DNA from: Candidatus Burkholderia verschuerenii | Lineage (GTDB): Bacteria > Pseudomonadota > Gammaproteobacteria > Burkholderiales > Burkholderiaceae | Length of the DNA stretch: 35,714 bases | Reading direction: 5' to 3' | Assembly: GCF_001189365.1 (NCBI RefSeq) | Contig: NZ_LFJJ01000034.1 | Location: 1-35,714, forward strand | In this document: one piece after another, positions 8,073-16,581 of the stretch | How positions within the stretch are numbered: position 1 is the stretch's first letter | How the letters are laid out: each line of letters starts with the position of its first letter | Notes under the pieces: generated by a model | What the model was told of the DNA's origin: nothing | Database searches by the model: none | What the model saw: the letters and a program-made list of their open reading frames with translations, nothing else | Program-made: the position numbers and the translations under genes

Positions 8073-9417
8073 TCAGTGGTTAGCGCTGCGTTCGAGGGCT
8101 GTGTCGCGGGTTTCCCGGGACGTCGCGATCATCAGAAATGAGAGCAGATTCAGCGAGCCGCAGACCAACACGATGGCCCACGGCGAACCATGAAACGCGT
8201 TGAGCAAGGCCACGGCGACAATCGGCATCGGTCCGCCGGTGAGCAGGTTGGCGCCCGAGTACGCGAGCGCCGAACCCGTGTAGCGCGCTTCGGTCGGAAA
8301 GGATTCGGCGAACCAGACAGGCTGGATGCCGCTCTGGAATTGCGTGAAGCCGAGGAACGCGCCCATCACGGCCGCACTCATGCCGATCGAACCGTGGCTC
8401 AGAATCGGAAAGTAGATCAGGCAGCAGACCAGCGTACAGAACGAGCCGATCAACAGCGCGCGTTTGCGCCCGATCCGATCGCTGAGATAGCCGCCCACGA
8501 GCGCGCCTGCAATCGCGCAGACGTTGGCGGCCATCAGAAGCATGAAGCCGGTCTGCTTGGGCACGCCGAGGTTCTTGGTCAGATAGCTGAGCGAGAACAC
8601 CACGATCAGATAGAACAGCGCCGCCGGGCCGCAGAAAAACAGTGTCAAACGCAACGCGGTACGCCAGTGAAACGTCAGGACGACGCCGAGCGGATTGGCG
8701 GCGCGCGTTTGCTCGCCGCTCTTCTTGAGCGCTTCGAAGGCGGGCGTCTCGCTGACTTTCAGGCGGATATAAATGTCCAGCAGCACGAGGACGAAGCTCG
8801 CGAGAAACGGCATTCTCCATCCGACGCGTTCGAAGTCTTCGGGCGACAGCACACTCGCGAGAACGAACAACGATAGATTGGCGAGAATCTGACTGAGCGG
8901 CGAACAAATGCCGAGCAGGCCGGAATAAAAGCCGCGCCGTCCGGCAGCAGCGTGTTCGACCGCCATCAACTGTGCGCCCGTCGATTCCCCGCCGAGCGCG
9001 AAGCCCTGAATGACGCGCAGCGACACGAGCAAGACTGGCGCGAGGATGCCGACTTGCTGATAGGTCGGCAACAGTCCCATCAGGAACGACGAGACGCCCA
9101 TCACCGATACGGTGGCCAGCATCAGGTTGCGGCGTCCCCAGCGATCGCCGAGCATGCCGCAAATCACCCGCGCCGAGCGGTCGCGCGGCGAGGCCCGCCC
9201 AAAAGCTCGCGAGCGATGCCAGCAGCGAAGCGGTCGGATCGAGCGACGGAAAGAACAGCTTCGGAAAGAGCGTGGCCGCGACCACGCCGTAAAGCGCGAA
9301 GTCGAACCATTCGAGTGCGGTTCCGACCGTCGCGCCCGCGCCCGCGCGACGTGCCATCCGGTGAGTGTGGGTGTCGCGCCGGGCGGCCGCGATCTCCGAG
9401 TCAGCAAGTACCGACAT
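8073..9417 (-). pseudogene. MFS metabolite:H+ symporter, one-base frameshift
   Basis: The first 80 codons (start ATG at 9417, with GAGGAG upstream) encode the MHS-family N-terminus, VGTALEWFDFALYGVVAATL and LAARPLG. Right after that, at the CCC of 9167-9169, an extra base shifts the frame; the remainder (VICGMLGDRWGRRNLMLATV and about 350 further residues with DRIGRK and all expected helices) is in another frame and ends at 8073. Removing one C would restore a protein of about 447 residues. As written, translation would stop or wander after the second helix. It heads an operon with the dehydroquinase paralogue and faces iclR, so it was probably a quinate-, shikimate- or related-acid importer. 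A homopolymer sequencing error is a real alternative here. Confidence 0.85.
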
Positions 9418-9481
9418 GCCTGTCTCCTCTTGTTTTCGATATGTTGACGCGCCCATTGCGGCTGCGTGCAGATGCTATTGT

Positions 9482-9516
9482 TTGCGCTGCGCAAGCCTTG
9501 CGTTCCGCACCGGAAC
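9482..9516. promoter_or_regulatory. Two palindromes in the symporter/iclR divergent region
   Basis: TTGCGC-T-GCGCAA (9482-9494) and GTTCCG-CAC-CGGAAC (9502-9516) are both perfect inverted repeats, separated by 7 bp, in the 128-bp region between the divergent symporter and iclR genes. The second is a 15-bp dyad with 6-bp arms and a 3-bp centre, the architecture of the E. coli IclR operator. They are the best candidate binding sites for the IclR protein encoded next door. It ends 30 bp before the iclR start, so autoregulation is likely. Confidence 0.6.
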
Positions 9517-9545
9517 TGCATTTCACATCACGAAAATCGACAGTT

Positions 9546-10331
9546 ATGTCGCTGAAAAACGGCCTCAGGATTCTCGACTTCCTCGCGTCGCAAGGCGAGG
9601 GCGTGGGCCTGCTCGCAATCGCCGATGCCTTGGGCTTGCCGCGCGGCACATGCCATCGCGTCCTGGCCGAGTTGGTCGAAGGCGGCTACGTCAGGCAACT
9701 TCACGACCACGGCCGCTACATCCTGACGATGCGCATGACGTCGAACGGACTGGAGTTTTTGAGCCTGACCGGGATCGCGGATATTGCGCAGCCGATCATC
9801 GAGCGCATCGCCGCGCGGACGGGCGAACTGGCGCGGCTATCGCTGGTGGATGGCGACGCGATCATCTGGGTCGGCAAGGCGGACGGACAGCGCACCTGCT
9901 TCCGTTACGACCCGGACATGGGTCAGGCGGCGCGGCTGTCGTGCACGTCGACGGGACACGCATGGCTGATGACGATGACCGATGAACAGGCCGTCGCGCT
10001 GGTGCTGAAGCAGGGCTTCGGACAGCCGAACGAATTCGGTCCCCACGCCCCGACGACACTCAAGGCGCTGCTGGGCTTCCTGCACGCCGCGCGCGTGCGC
10101 GGCTACGCGATGATCGACGAAGTGTTCGCGCCGCGCATGTCGGCGGTCGCGACGCCGGTGGTGAGCGGCTCGCGCTGCGTCGGCGTCATCAGCCTGGCCG
10201 GTCCGCGCGCGCGGTTGACGGCCGAGAAAATCCACGAGCACTCGGTGTTGCTGCGCGAGGCAGCCAATGAACTGGCGCAGTTGAGCAATCTCGCCGGATT
10301 CCCGAGCCGGTCGCCGCTCGGCAAGGCCTGA
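9546..10331 (+). CDS. IclR-family transcriptional regulator
   Basis: A 261-residue IclR regulator. The N-terminal winged helix-turn-helix covers residues about 3-65 (NGLRILDFLASQGEGVGLLA, then ADALGLPRGTCHRVLAELVE). The C-terminal effector-binding domain is complete (LARLSLVDGDAIIWVGKADG, SCTSTGHAWL, and VATPVVSGSRCVGVISLAGP near the end). The ATG at 9546 gives the usual short N-terminus; longer upstream frames overlap the symporter gene and are not needed. It is divergent from the symporter-dehydroquinase pair and is their likely regulator, as IclR proteins often control aromatic and hydroaromatic acid catabolism. The gene is intact although its presumed target is frameshifted. Confidence 0.9.
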   Translation: MSLKNGLRILDFLASQGEGVGLLAIADALGLPRGTCHRVLAELVEGGYVRQLHDHGRYILTMRMTSNGLEFLSLTGIADIAQPIIERIAARTGELARLSLVDGDAIIWVGKADGQRTCFRYDPDMGQAARLSCTSTGHAWLMTMTDEQAVALVLKQGFGQPNEFGPHAPTTLKALLGFLHAARVRGYAMIDEVFAPRMSAVATPVVSGSRCVGVISLAGPRARLTAEKIHEHSVLLREAANELAQLSNLAGFPSRSPLGKA

Positions 10332-10434
10332 TTCAATAAACTGCTCAAGCAAGGTCGCACTGGTGCAGAACGCGTCGCTGAAGGCGGAAAAACTAAGGCG
10401 TGCGCTCGCGGCTACCGGTAAGGTAGCAGCGGGT

Positions 10435-10460
10435 CTTCAAGCAGTCGATGCCGCTTGAAG
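10435..10460. promoter_or_regulatory. 8-bp inverted repeat upstream of second LysR gene
   Basis: CTTCAAGC, 10 bp, GCTTGAAG, ending 33 bp before the LysR ATG at 10494. Arms are perfect. No U-run follows, so it is more likely an operator or a leader hairpin than a terminator for iclR. Confidence 0.4.
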
Positions 10461-10493
10461 CGTGCCAAAAATAATCCCAGAAGTGTGCTCACG

Positions 10494-11423
10494 ATGAAAG
10501 CAGCCGTTGAAAGTGCCAAAGGCTACCGTCGCCTCATCCCCTCGCTGACTGCATTGGTTGAGTTCGAAGCCGTGGCGCGATTGCGCAGCTTTACCAATGC
10601 CGCAGCGGAACTCGGCGTAACGCAGGCTGCGGTCAGTCGTCAGGTCCGTTTGCTCGAGGACATGCTTGCCGTGCGTCTCCTCGACCGATTGCACAGAAAC
10701 CTGATGCTCACGAAAGAGGGTGAAGCGCTGTATTCCGTCGTCTCTGAATCGATGGGAAGAATTGCCGGCGTGTTCGATCGCCTGGCAACCGGTATCGGCG
10801 AGGAAGAGTTGGTGATTGGCGCGACGGCCGCGTTCTCGCACTTCCGGCTCATGTCCAGCGTGGGAGAGTTGAAGCGCGACCGCCCGAATCTGCGCGTGCG
10901 GCTCTCCACGACCATGTTCACGGCCGACCTTAGTCATAACGAAGTCGATGCTGTCGTGCGCTTCGGCAATGGGAACTGGAATGACGGCACGTCCTATCTC
11001 ATGTTCGAGGAACAGGTGACGGCGGTCTGTTCCCCGCAATTTCTGGAGAAGAATAAGACGCCACAGTCGCTTTCCGAGCTGATGACCTGCTCGTTGATTT
11101 CCGACGATCCGACGTCGGAAGGATGGCTCACGTGGGAGAAATGGTTTCGGGCGCTGGGCGAGCGACCGGGGAAGTTGAATTACGGCCTGCTCACCTCGCT
11201 CTATACCGATGCCGTGCAGGCCGCCCGCGACGGTCAGGGCGTCGTGCTCGGTTGGAACCGGTTGTTGCACAAGCATCTGGCGAGCGGAGAACTCGTCAGC
11301 GTCACCGACGCGTCTTTACCGATGAGAGATGCGTACTACGTGGTGATTCCTCACGGCCGAAGCATCACGCCGACGATACAAGCGCTGATTGAACTGCTTC
11401 GGCAGGAAGCGGGCATCGCTTGA
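10494..11423 (+). CDS. LysR-family regulator (GcvA-like)
   Basis: A 309-residue intact LysR protein. The wing-helix domain is at residues about 15-76 (SLTALVEFEAVARLRSFTNA, AAELGVTQAAVSRQVRLLED, LLDRLHRNLMLT). The PSLTALxxFEAVAR opening is characteristic of the GcvA/AmpR subgroup. The effector domain keeps DAVVRFGNGNW and the final hydrophobic strand. The ATG at 10494 is preferred over an in-frame TTG at 10455, which lies inside the inverted repeat; a ribosome binding site is weak for both. It lies upstream of and on the same strand as the broken EamA exporter gene, which may be its target. Such pairs often control amino acid or metabolite export. Confidence 0.9.
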   Translation: MKAAVESAKGYRRLIPSLTALVEFEAVARLRSFTNAAAELGVTQAAVSRQVRLLEDMLAVRLLDRLHRNLMLTKEGEALYSVVSESMGRIAGVFDRLATGIGEEELVIGATAAFSHFRLMSSVGELKRDRPNLRVRLSTTMFTADLSHNEVDAVVRFGNGNWNDGTSYLMFEEQVTAVCSPQFLEKNKTPQSLSELMTCSLISDDPTSEGWLTWEKWFRALGERPGKLNYGLLTSLYTDAVQAARDGQGVVLGWNRLLHKHLASGELVSVTDASLPMRDAYYVVIPHGRSITPTIQALIELLRQEAGIA

Positions 11424-11521
11424 CGGTGCAATTGCTGTTCGCGTGCCTGAACGCTGACGTGGCGAATACGCGTAGACGAAAGCCATAATTTAAAGTAATG
11501 CCAAACGGAAAATAAAGCGCA

Positions 11522-11550
11522 TTGACGATGTTTTTGCGCAATCGAATACT
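11522..11550 (+). promoter_or_regulatory. Predicted sigma-70 promoter for leader ORF and EamA gene
   Basis: TTGACG at 11522-11527, a 17-bp spacer and AATACT at 11545-11550. The -35 box matches 5 of 6 and the -10 box 4 of 6 bases of the consensus. It sits in a locally AT-rich stretch after the LysR stop and about 55 bp before the leader ORF. Confidence 0.5.
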
Positions 11551-11606
11551 TGCGCCAACGCGGGACCAAACGATGTTCCGATACCTCAAAGCGTTGGAGA
11601 ACGACG

Positions 11607-11672
11607 ATGTCTGAACACCAGGATAAGCTTCGACGCGAAGCTTATCGAGTCTGCGACCAAGAGCCAGCATGA
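11607..11672 (+). CDS. 21-residue leader ORF coupled to the EamA gene
   Basis: The ATG at 11607 has GGAGA 6 bases upstream, the best ribosome binding site in this stretch. The 21-residue product MSEHQDKLRREAYRVCDQEP plus A is charged and has no membrane segment. Its stop TGA overlaps the EamA start in ATGA (11669-11672), so translation of the exporter is probably coupled to it. The LRREAY segment weakly resembles the start of DUF2934-type small proteins, so it could also be the relic of one. The codons span a 25-bp palindrome, which could link translation of the leader to folding of the mRNA. Confidence 0.45.
   Translation: MSEHQDKLRREAYRVCDQEPA
11622..11646. repeat. 25-bp palindrome with 11-bp perfect arms
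   Basis: GATAAGCTTCG, then ACG, then CGAAGCTTATC. The arms pair perfectly, giving either a strong RNA hairpin inside the leader ORF, 22 bases before the EamA start, or a DNA operator. No T-run follows, so it is not an intrinsic terminator. Confidence 0.65.
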
Positions 11673-12564
11673 GACTGACGAGAGCGGCTTTTGTTTTCCT
11701 CGGCGTACTGTGGGGCTCGAACTTCATTTACATGAAATGGGCGACGGAGCTGATCAGCCCGATGCAAGTCGCGTTTCTACGCGTGCTGTTCGGGTTCATC
11801 CCGTTGGCGGTATTCGCCTGGCGCAAGCGCGCAATCGAGCGCACTCAATTGCGTATGTTGCCGCATTTTCTCGTCATGGCGGCTGCGGCGACCGCGTTCT
11901 ACTATGTCGCCATCATCAAGGGAACGGCTTTGCTTCCATCAGGCATTGCCGGTGTCCTGGGCGGAGCGATTGCTTTGTTCACGGCGGTGTTTTCATTGCT
12001 GTTCCGAACCGAGAAGTTCCATGCGATGACGGGCGCCGGCATCGTGCTCGGCCTTGGGAAGCCGCCGGCAGCAACATCGACGTCACGGGCGTCGCCTGGC
12101 TGCTCGCAAGTTCGATGACCTTGGGTCTGTCGTATATCTACGTGCTGCGTTATCTCGCTCCCGCGAATCTTTTGCCGCTCGCGCTGGCAACATGGCAGAT
12201 GGGACTGGCGCTGGTGATTCTGTCGTTCGTGACGGACTTCTCCGGCATGAGCGTGTTGTTCTCCGACTGGCGAGCAACGATGGGCGTGGTTGTCGGACTC
12301 GGCGGTCTGGGAACGGGCGCGGCCTTTCTCATTTACTACTATTTGCTCGAGAAACTCGGGGCCGTGGCGTCATCCAGTTCGAATTACCTCGCTCCGGCAG
12401 TCGCGTTGCTGATCGGCTGGGCTGCCGGAGAGCGGTTCGGATTGGTTGAAGCCATCGCAATCGTGCTGATCTTTCTCAGCATTGCATTGCTCCAGCTTGC
12501 TCAGCAACGAGCCTCTGGATTGACTGTCGAGCGTGCTTCGCGCGCGGCGGAATGCATCGACTAG
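11669..12564 (+). pseudogene. EamA/DMT-family exporter, frameshifted
   Basis: The first half encodes about five membrane helices of a drug/metabolite transporter (AAFVFLGVLWGSNFIYMKWA, then AFLRVLFGFIPLAVFAWRKR). After GAGIVLGLG near 12050-12060 the frame is lost. The homologous second half (GSNIDVTGVAWLLASSMTLG through AAGERFGLVEAIAIVLIFLS) is in another frame up to 12564. Family proteins are about 300 residues with ten helices, and the linker between the two repeats is shorter than usual here, so a deletion of roughly 20 bases is more likely than a single-base slip. As written, the product would have only half of the transporter. EamA proteins export amino acids, purines or other small metabolites. 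It is preceded by a coupled leader ORF and a LysR gene. Confidence 0.82.
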
Positions 12565-12582
12565 CCGCGCGTCCAAGTCGCG

Positions 12583-13458
12583 CTATTGCTGAAGCCAGGC
12601 CTGCACCTTCTCCGGATGCGAATCGACGAACTTCTTCGCCGCCGCATTCCAGTCGTTGTTCGCATTGCCGTCGAGTTCGATTTGCTCGACGTCGGCCAGC
12701 GTCAGCTTGTAATGCTTGATGAACGCATCGGCGCGCGGATACTTCTGCGCGAACTGTTTTGATGCGAAGCCGCGAATCTGCTCGTCGCCGCCGAGCACGC
12801 CCTTGGGATCCTTCAGATATCGCATCTTGTACTTCTGCCACAACCAATGCGGACTCCATACGGTCGCCACGATCCAGCTCTTCGACTGATACGCGCGCGA
12901 GACCGCGGTCAGCATGCCGGCTTCGCTGGCGCGGACCAGGTTGTATCCCGCGAGGTCGTATTCCTTCATCGCCTTTTCCGATGCGACCATCTCGCCCGCG
13001 CCCGGCTCGATACCCTGAATCGAGCCGTTCAGCTTGCTCTTCACGTCGGGTTTGTTGAGGTCCGCGATGGATGAGACTTCGCTTTCGGGCACATAGTCCG
13101 GCACGGCCCAGCCGATCTTCGCGCCCGTGTAGATCACGCCGAGATCGTCCATCTGATCCTTGAAGCGCGCGTAATACGCCGCGTGCGTCACCGGCAGCCA
13201 CGCGCCGAGCATCATGTCGACATCGCCGCGCGACACGCCTTGAAACTGGATGCCGAGATCGGCCACGACGAGCGTGACGGGCTGGTTCAGCTTCGTCTCA
13301 AGCACGTACTTCGCGGTGTAGGTGACGGCTTGCGTGTCGGCCCAGTTGGCCAACGAGATCTTGATGGGATCGGCGGCGTGGGCGGACATCGCGAAGGTGA
13401 CGGCCGAGGCCGTCACGCCGAGTTGAGAGACGAAGCGTACAAAGAAGACGTTCTTCAT
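12583..13458 (-). CDS. Periplasmic glycine betaine/choline-type ABC binding protein, orphan
   Basis: A 291-residue OpuAC/ProX-type substrate-binding protein. A Sec signal peptide covers residues 1-30 and is probably cleaved after SAHA. The mature protein has the Trp residues that form the quaternary-amine box in this family: LANWADTQ, GAWLPVTH and WSPHWLWQKYKMRYL. The start was placed at the ATG at 13458, right before the signal peptide; the open frame extends upstream without a signal. No permease or ATPase gene lies beside it, so it must borrow a transporter encoded elsewhere or be a remnant of a larger locus. It converges on the EamA gene with only an 18-bp gap. The likely ligand is glycine betaine or a similar compound. 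Confidence 0.82.
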   Translation of the reverse strand: MKNVFFVRFVSQLGVTASAVTFAMSAHAADPIKISLANWADTQAVTYTAKYVLETKLNQPVTLVVADLGIQFQGVSRGDVDMMLGAWLPVTHAAYYARFKDQMDDLGVIYTGAKIGWAVPDYVPESEVSSIADLNKPDVKSKLNGSIQGIEPGAGEMVASEKAMKEYDLAGYNLVRASEAGMLTAVSRAYQSKSWIVATVWSPHWLWQKYKMRYLKDPKGVLGGDEQIRGFASKQFAQKYPRADAFIKHYKLTLADVEQIELDGNANNDWNAAAKKFVDSHPEKVQAWLQQ

Positions 13459-13674
13459 GTGAGGTTCCCTGCGTTCTTTTCGCGATGGACGATGGATCGT
13501 GCTGTGTGTCTGAGTTACCTCTATTCTTCGGATCGTTGACGACCGGTGGTTGATGCAACGCGGCGTATCAGTCGCGCGTTGGGGCTTGAGTATTCGAGCG
13601 CATAAACGCGCTGTCAACGTGATTTGTTTTCACCGCACTATTACTTTGAGTTATGCGTGAGGGTTCCGCGCGCG

Positions 13675-14295
13675 TCATTCGGCGTAGCCTCGGCGCGCAT
13701 AGAAGCGTTGCATCTCGTTCGGCTGCGGACGCACGCCGGTGAAGACCTCGACCCAATCCGGGATGCGCCGCATGCGTGTGGAGAAGTCCTCGTCGGCGCG
13801 CGTTGCCGCATAGCCGACCTGCACGAGATAGGTCGTGCGCGCCCGTACATCGGCGACGGACGGCTCGTAGCCGAAGCGCATGAACGTCGCGGTCAGCACG
13901 TCGATGCGTTGCGCATCGTCCTTCTGGATCAGCCGCGTGATCTCCGGCGATTGCTGCGCCCAGTTGCGGATCGCGGCTTCGAAGCGCGTGTCGAAGAGCG
14001 CGTCGTCGAACCAGCAGTCGAATACGTTCAGCATCGCCTCGCAGATGCTGTCCGCGTAAGCCTCGTTACGCCTGATCCAGTTGCCGGTGTTCTTCTCTTC
14101 CCAGCGCGTCACCAGCGCGCCGAGCAGTTCGTCGCGGTCGTGGAAAAACCAGTAGAAGCTCGTGTGCGCGAGGTTCAGCTTTTTCGCGAGCGTCAGGATG
14201 CGAACCGAATCGACACCGCCTTCCAGCAGGCTTTCGTACGCGCAGTCCAGCCACATCTCGGCTGAGCCGCGCACCGTTTCGACTGTCTGATCCAT
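13675..14295 (-). CDS. TetR-family transcriptional regulator
   Basis: A 206-residue TetR repressor. The helix-turn-helix lies at residues about 12-55 (AYESLLEGGVDSVRILTLAK, then LNLAHTSFYWFFHDRDELLG), with the usual FYWFF in place of FYRYF. The C-terminal ligand-binding helices follow. I chose the ATG at 14295 because AAGGA lies 6 bases upstream; an ATG at 14301 is too close to that site. The gene starts 13 bp after the stop of the truncated TPP-enzyme gene and is on the same strand as the AMP-ligase, so it is the last gene of that operon and probably its own regulator. Confidence 0.88.
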   Translation of the reverse strand: MDQTVETVRGSAEMWLDCAYESLLEGGVDSVRILTLAKKLNLAHTSFYWFFHDRDELLGALVTRWEEKNTGNWIRRNEAYADSICEAMLNVFDCWFDDALFDTRFEAAIRNWAQQSPEITRLIQKDDAQRIDVLTATFMRFGYEPSVADVRARTTYLVQVGYAATRADEDFSTRMRRIPDWVEVFTGVRPQPNEMQRFYARRGYAE

Positions 14296-14308
14296 GCCCA
14301 TTCCTTGA

Positions 14309-14851
14309 TTACCCTGCCTTGGGCACGGTGTCGCGCAAGGTATCGGTCGGAAAGTCGAGATAGACCGGACCGGGATCGCCACCGTCACCTTGGGAGCGCG
14401 ATACCGCTTCGCGCAGTTCCGGCAGCACGAGCGACGCCTCGCGCACCGTGCGCGCGTAACGCGTGATCGGCTTCACGAAGTCGATATGCACCATATCCTG
14501 CAACGCGCCGCGATTTTCCTGCTGACGCGGCGGAAGACCCGACAGCACGATCACCGGCGCGCGCGCCACATGCGCGTTCGCGATGCCGGTCATCGCGTTG
14601 GTCGTGCCGGGCCCGGCGGTGACCAGCGCCACGCCCGGTTCGCCCGTCAATGTGCCGTGCGCGTGCGCCATATAGACGGCGGCGCGTTCGTCGCGGACAT
14701 CGACGATCTGAATGCCTTCGGCGTCGAGCCGCATCCAGATCGGCATGATGTGTCCGCCGCACAGCGCGAACACGCGCGTGACGCCCTGTGCCTTCAAAAA
14801 TCGTGCGATGACGCCGGCGACCGTGTCGCCCGTCAGCGGTGGCAAGCTCAT
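14309..14851 (-). pseudogene. TPP-dependent enzyme reduced to its N-terminal domain
   Basis: The 180-residue reading frame covers only the pyrimidine-binding domain of an acetolactate-synthase-like enzyme: GGHIMPIW, then [13 protein letters not shown] with the Glu that activates the cofactor, [20 protein letters not shown], and VYLDFPTD. It stops at VPKAG, where full-length relatives of about 550 residues go on into the central domain and the pyrophosphate-binding domain with its GDG motif; neither is found downstream. The start ATG at 14851 overlaps the stop of the AMP-ligase gene (ATGA), so the pair was translationally coupled. Without the pyrophosphate-binding domain it cannot bind TPP alone. 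A separately encoded second subunit is possible but none is nearby, so a deletion is the simpler explanation. Confidence 0.75.
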
Positions 14852-16554
14852 GATGCGGTCCTCGCGATTTCCTTGGTTGCGTAGTCGTGGGTTTTGGCCG
14901 CCGCGGCCGAATGCTCGGCGGGCTTCTTCTTCAGCGGCCGAAGATCGATCGCGCCGGGCCGCAGGTGCGGATCGCCTTCCTTGAAGAGACTGATCTTGTG
15001 CAGCTTCTGCGAACTCGTCGTCGGCAGTTGATCGAGGAAGAGATACCACGCGGGCGCCTTGAAATACGCCATGCGCGCCATGCAGAACGCGAGCAGGTCG
15101 CGCGCGAGTTGCTGCGGGTCGGTCACGTCCGGCGTTGGCACGATGCACGCCATCACTTCTTCCTCGCGCACTTCGTCGGTCACGGCGATCACGGCCGCCT
15201 GATGCACTTGCGGATGCTGCACCAGACACGCTTCGATCTCCGCTGGCGAGATGTTCTCGCCCGCGCGCCGGATGATGTGCTTGTGACGATCCACGAAGTA
15301 GATGCGCTTGCTGTCGTCGCGCATCACGACATCGCCGGTATGAAACCAGCCGCCTTGCCAGGTTTCGTCGGTGGCGGCTTCGTTCTTCAGATACGCGCTG
15401 AAAAAGCCCTTGCGCGGTTCCGCTTCGCTATGACGGATCAGCAGTTGACCCGGCGTATTCGCGGGCACTTCGCGGCCTTCCTGATCGACGATGATCGCCT
15501 CGATGCCCGGCGCGGGACGCCCGAACGCGCGGCTGTCGACGGCGCGCGGCTCTTCGTGATCGGTGATCAGGCGGCCGACTTCCGACATCGACCACATCTC
15601 GACCAGCGGAATGCCGTAGCGCTCTTCGAACTGCACGTGATGTTCCGGCTCGCAGCCCGCGCACAACGCGAAGCGAATGGCGTGCTGCTTCTCGCGCGGA
15701 TCGAACGCGAACTTGAGCAACACGTTCGGGATGATGCCCTGAAACTGCACGGCGGTGATCTCGCATTCGGTCACGTCGCGCCACCAGGTGCTCGCGTGGA
15801 AGCGGTCGGGAAACACGAGGCAGTTGCCGGTCAGAAGCATCGCCGAAACGGAAATCGACAGGCAGTTCGCGTGATGCAGCGGCAGCGGGTTATACAGGCG
15901 TTCGCAGCCTTCACCGATCTGCATCACGCCGCCGCGCGTCACGTAGCACATGCCGAACATGTGAAAGTACTCGTTGCTCATGATGCAGCCTTTCGGCCGT
16001 CCGGTCGTGCCGGAGGTGTAGAGCAGCGCGGCTTCGGTGTCGGTGTCCGGCGTGCCGGTCGCGGCGGACGTGCGCGGAACCGGCAGCGCCTTCGGGAAGT
16101 TTTCGAGCGAGACGACGGCGGCCACGTTCTCGCAGGTGCGCGCGGCTTCGCGAACTTGCTCGATACGGCTGTCGATCGAAATAGCGAGCGACGCCTCCGA
16201 ATGCGACAGCAGATATTCGATCTCGTCGTGCCGATAATCCGGATTGATCGGCACGACGCTCACGCCCAGCGAATTGAGCGCGAAGTAGTGAAACAGAAAC
16301 TCGGGCCGCTGATCGAACAGAATCGCGACGCGATGCCCCAAACCGTAACCCGCTTCCTGATACGTCTCGCGCAGCGCGCTTACGCGATCGAGCGTCTCGC
16401 GCCACGTCCAGCTCGCGCCCGCCGGATGATACGCGTGCCCTTCCATCGGCGGCACCATGTAGGCGAGGCGATCGGCGAAGCGTCCGACCGCGCGTTGCAG
16501 CGAGTCGTAGAGCGTGCCGAACGTGCGCGGATCGACATCGGTTAATTCAGCCAT
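14848..16554 (-). CDS. AMP-dependent acyl-CoA synthetase (CaiC-like)
   Basis: A 568-residue ANL-superfamily ligase that activates a carboxylic acid with ATP and CoA. Visible motifs are the P-loop LLYTSGTTGRPKGC (about 177-190), EMWSMSE (A5), GWFHTGDVVMRDD (A7), FVDRHKHIIRRAGENISPAE (A8, hinge), and the catalytic Lys in TTSSQKLHK (about 518). The match is best to the crotonobetaine/carnitine-CoA ligase type, but aromatic or branched substrates are possible. About 40 extra residues follow the catalytic Lys. It is the first intact gene of an operon with the truncated TPP enzyme and TetR; upstream lies the tail of an SDR on the same strand that probably belonged to the same pathway. The ATG at 16554 gives the usual family N-terminus. 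Confidence 0.88.
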   Translation of the reverse strand: MAELTDVDPRTFGTLYDSLQRAVGRFADRLAYMVPPMEGHAYHPAGASWTWRETLDRVSALRETYQEAGYGLGHRVAILFDQRPEFLFHYFALNSLGVSVVPINPDYRHDEIEYLLSHSEASLAISIDSRIEQVREAARTCENVAAVVSLENFPKALPVPRTSAATGTPDTDTEAALLYTSGTTGRPKGCIMSNEYFHMFGMCYVTRGGVMQIGEGCERLYNPLPLHHANCLSISVSAMLLTGNCLVFPDRFHASTWWRDVTECEITAVQFQGIIPNVLLKFAFDPREKQHAIRFALCAGCEPEHHVQFEERYGIPLVEMWSMSEVGRLITDHEEPRAVDSRAFGRPAPGIEAIIVDQEGREVPANTPGQLLIRHSEAEPRKGFFSAYLKNEAATDETWQGGWFHTGDVVMRDDSKRIYFVDRHKHIIRRAGENISPAEIEACLVQHPQVHQAAVIAVTDEVREEEVMACIVPTPDVTDPQQLARDLLAFCMARMAYFKAPAWYLFLDQLPTTSSQKLHKISLFKEGDPHLRPGAIDLRPLKKKPAEHSAAAAKTHDYATKEIARTAS

Positions 16555-16581
16555 GTTCGTGTCTCCAGTGCTTTGTTCTGT

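Noticed and set aside
14887..16545. A 552-codon plus-strand frame opposite the AMP ligase
   Set aside because: Same reason: composition is that of a shadow frame and the ligase motifs are on the other strand.
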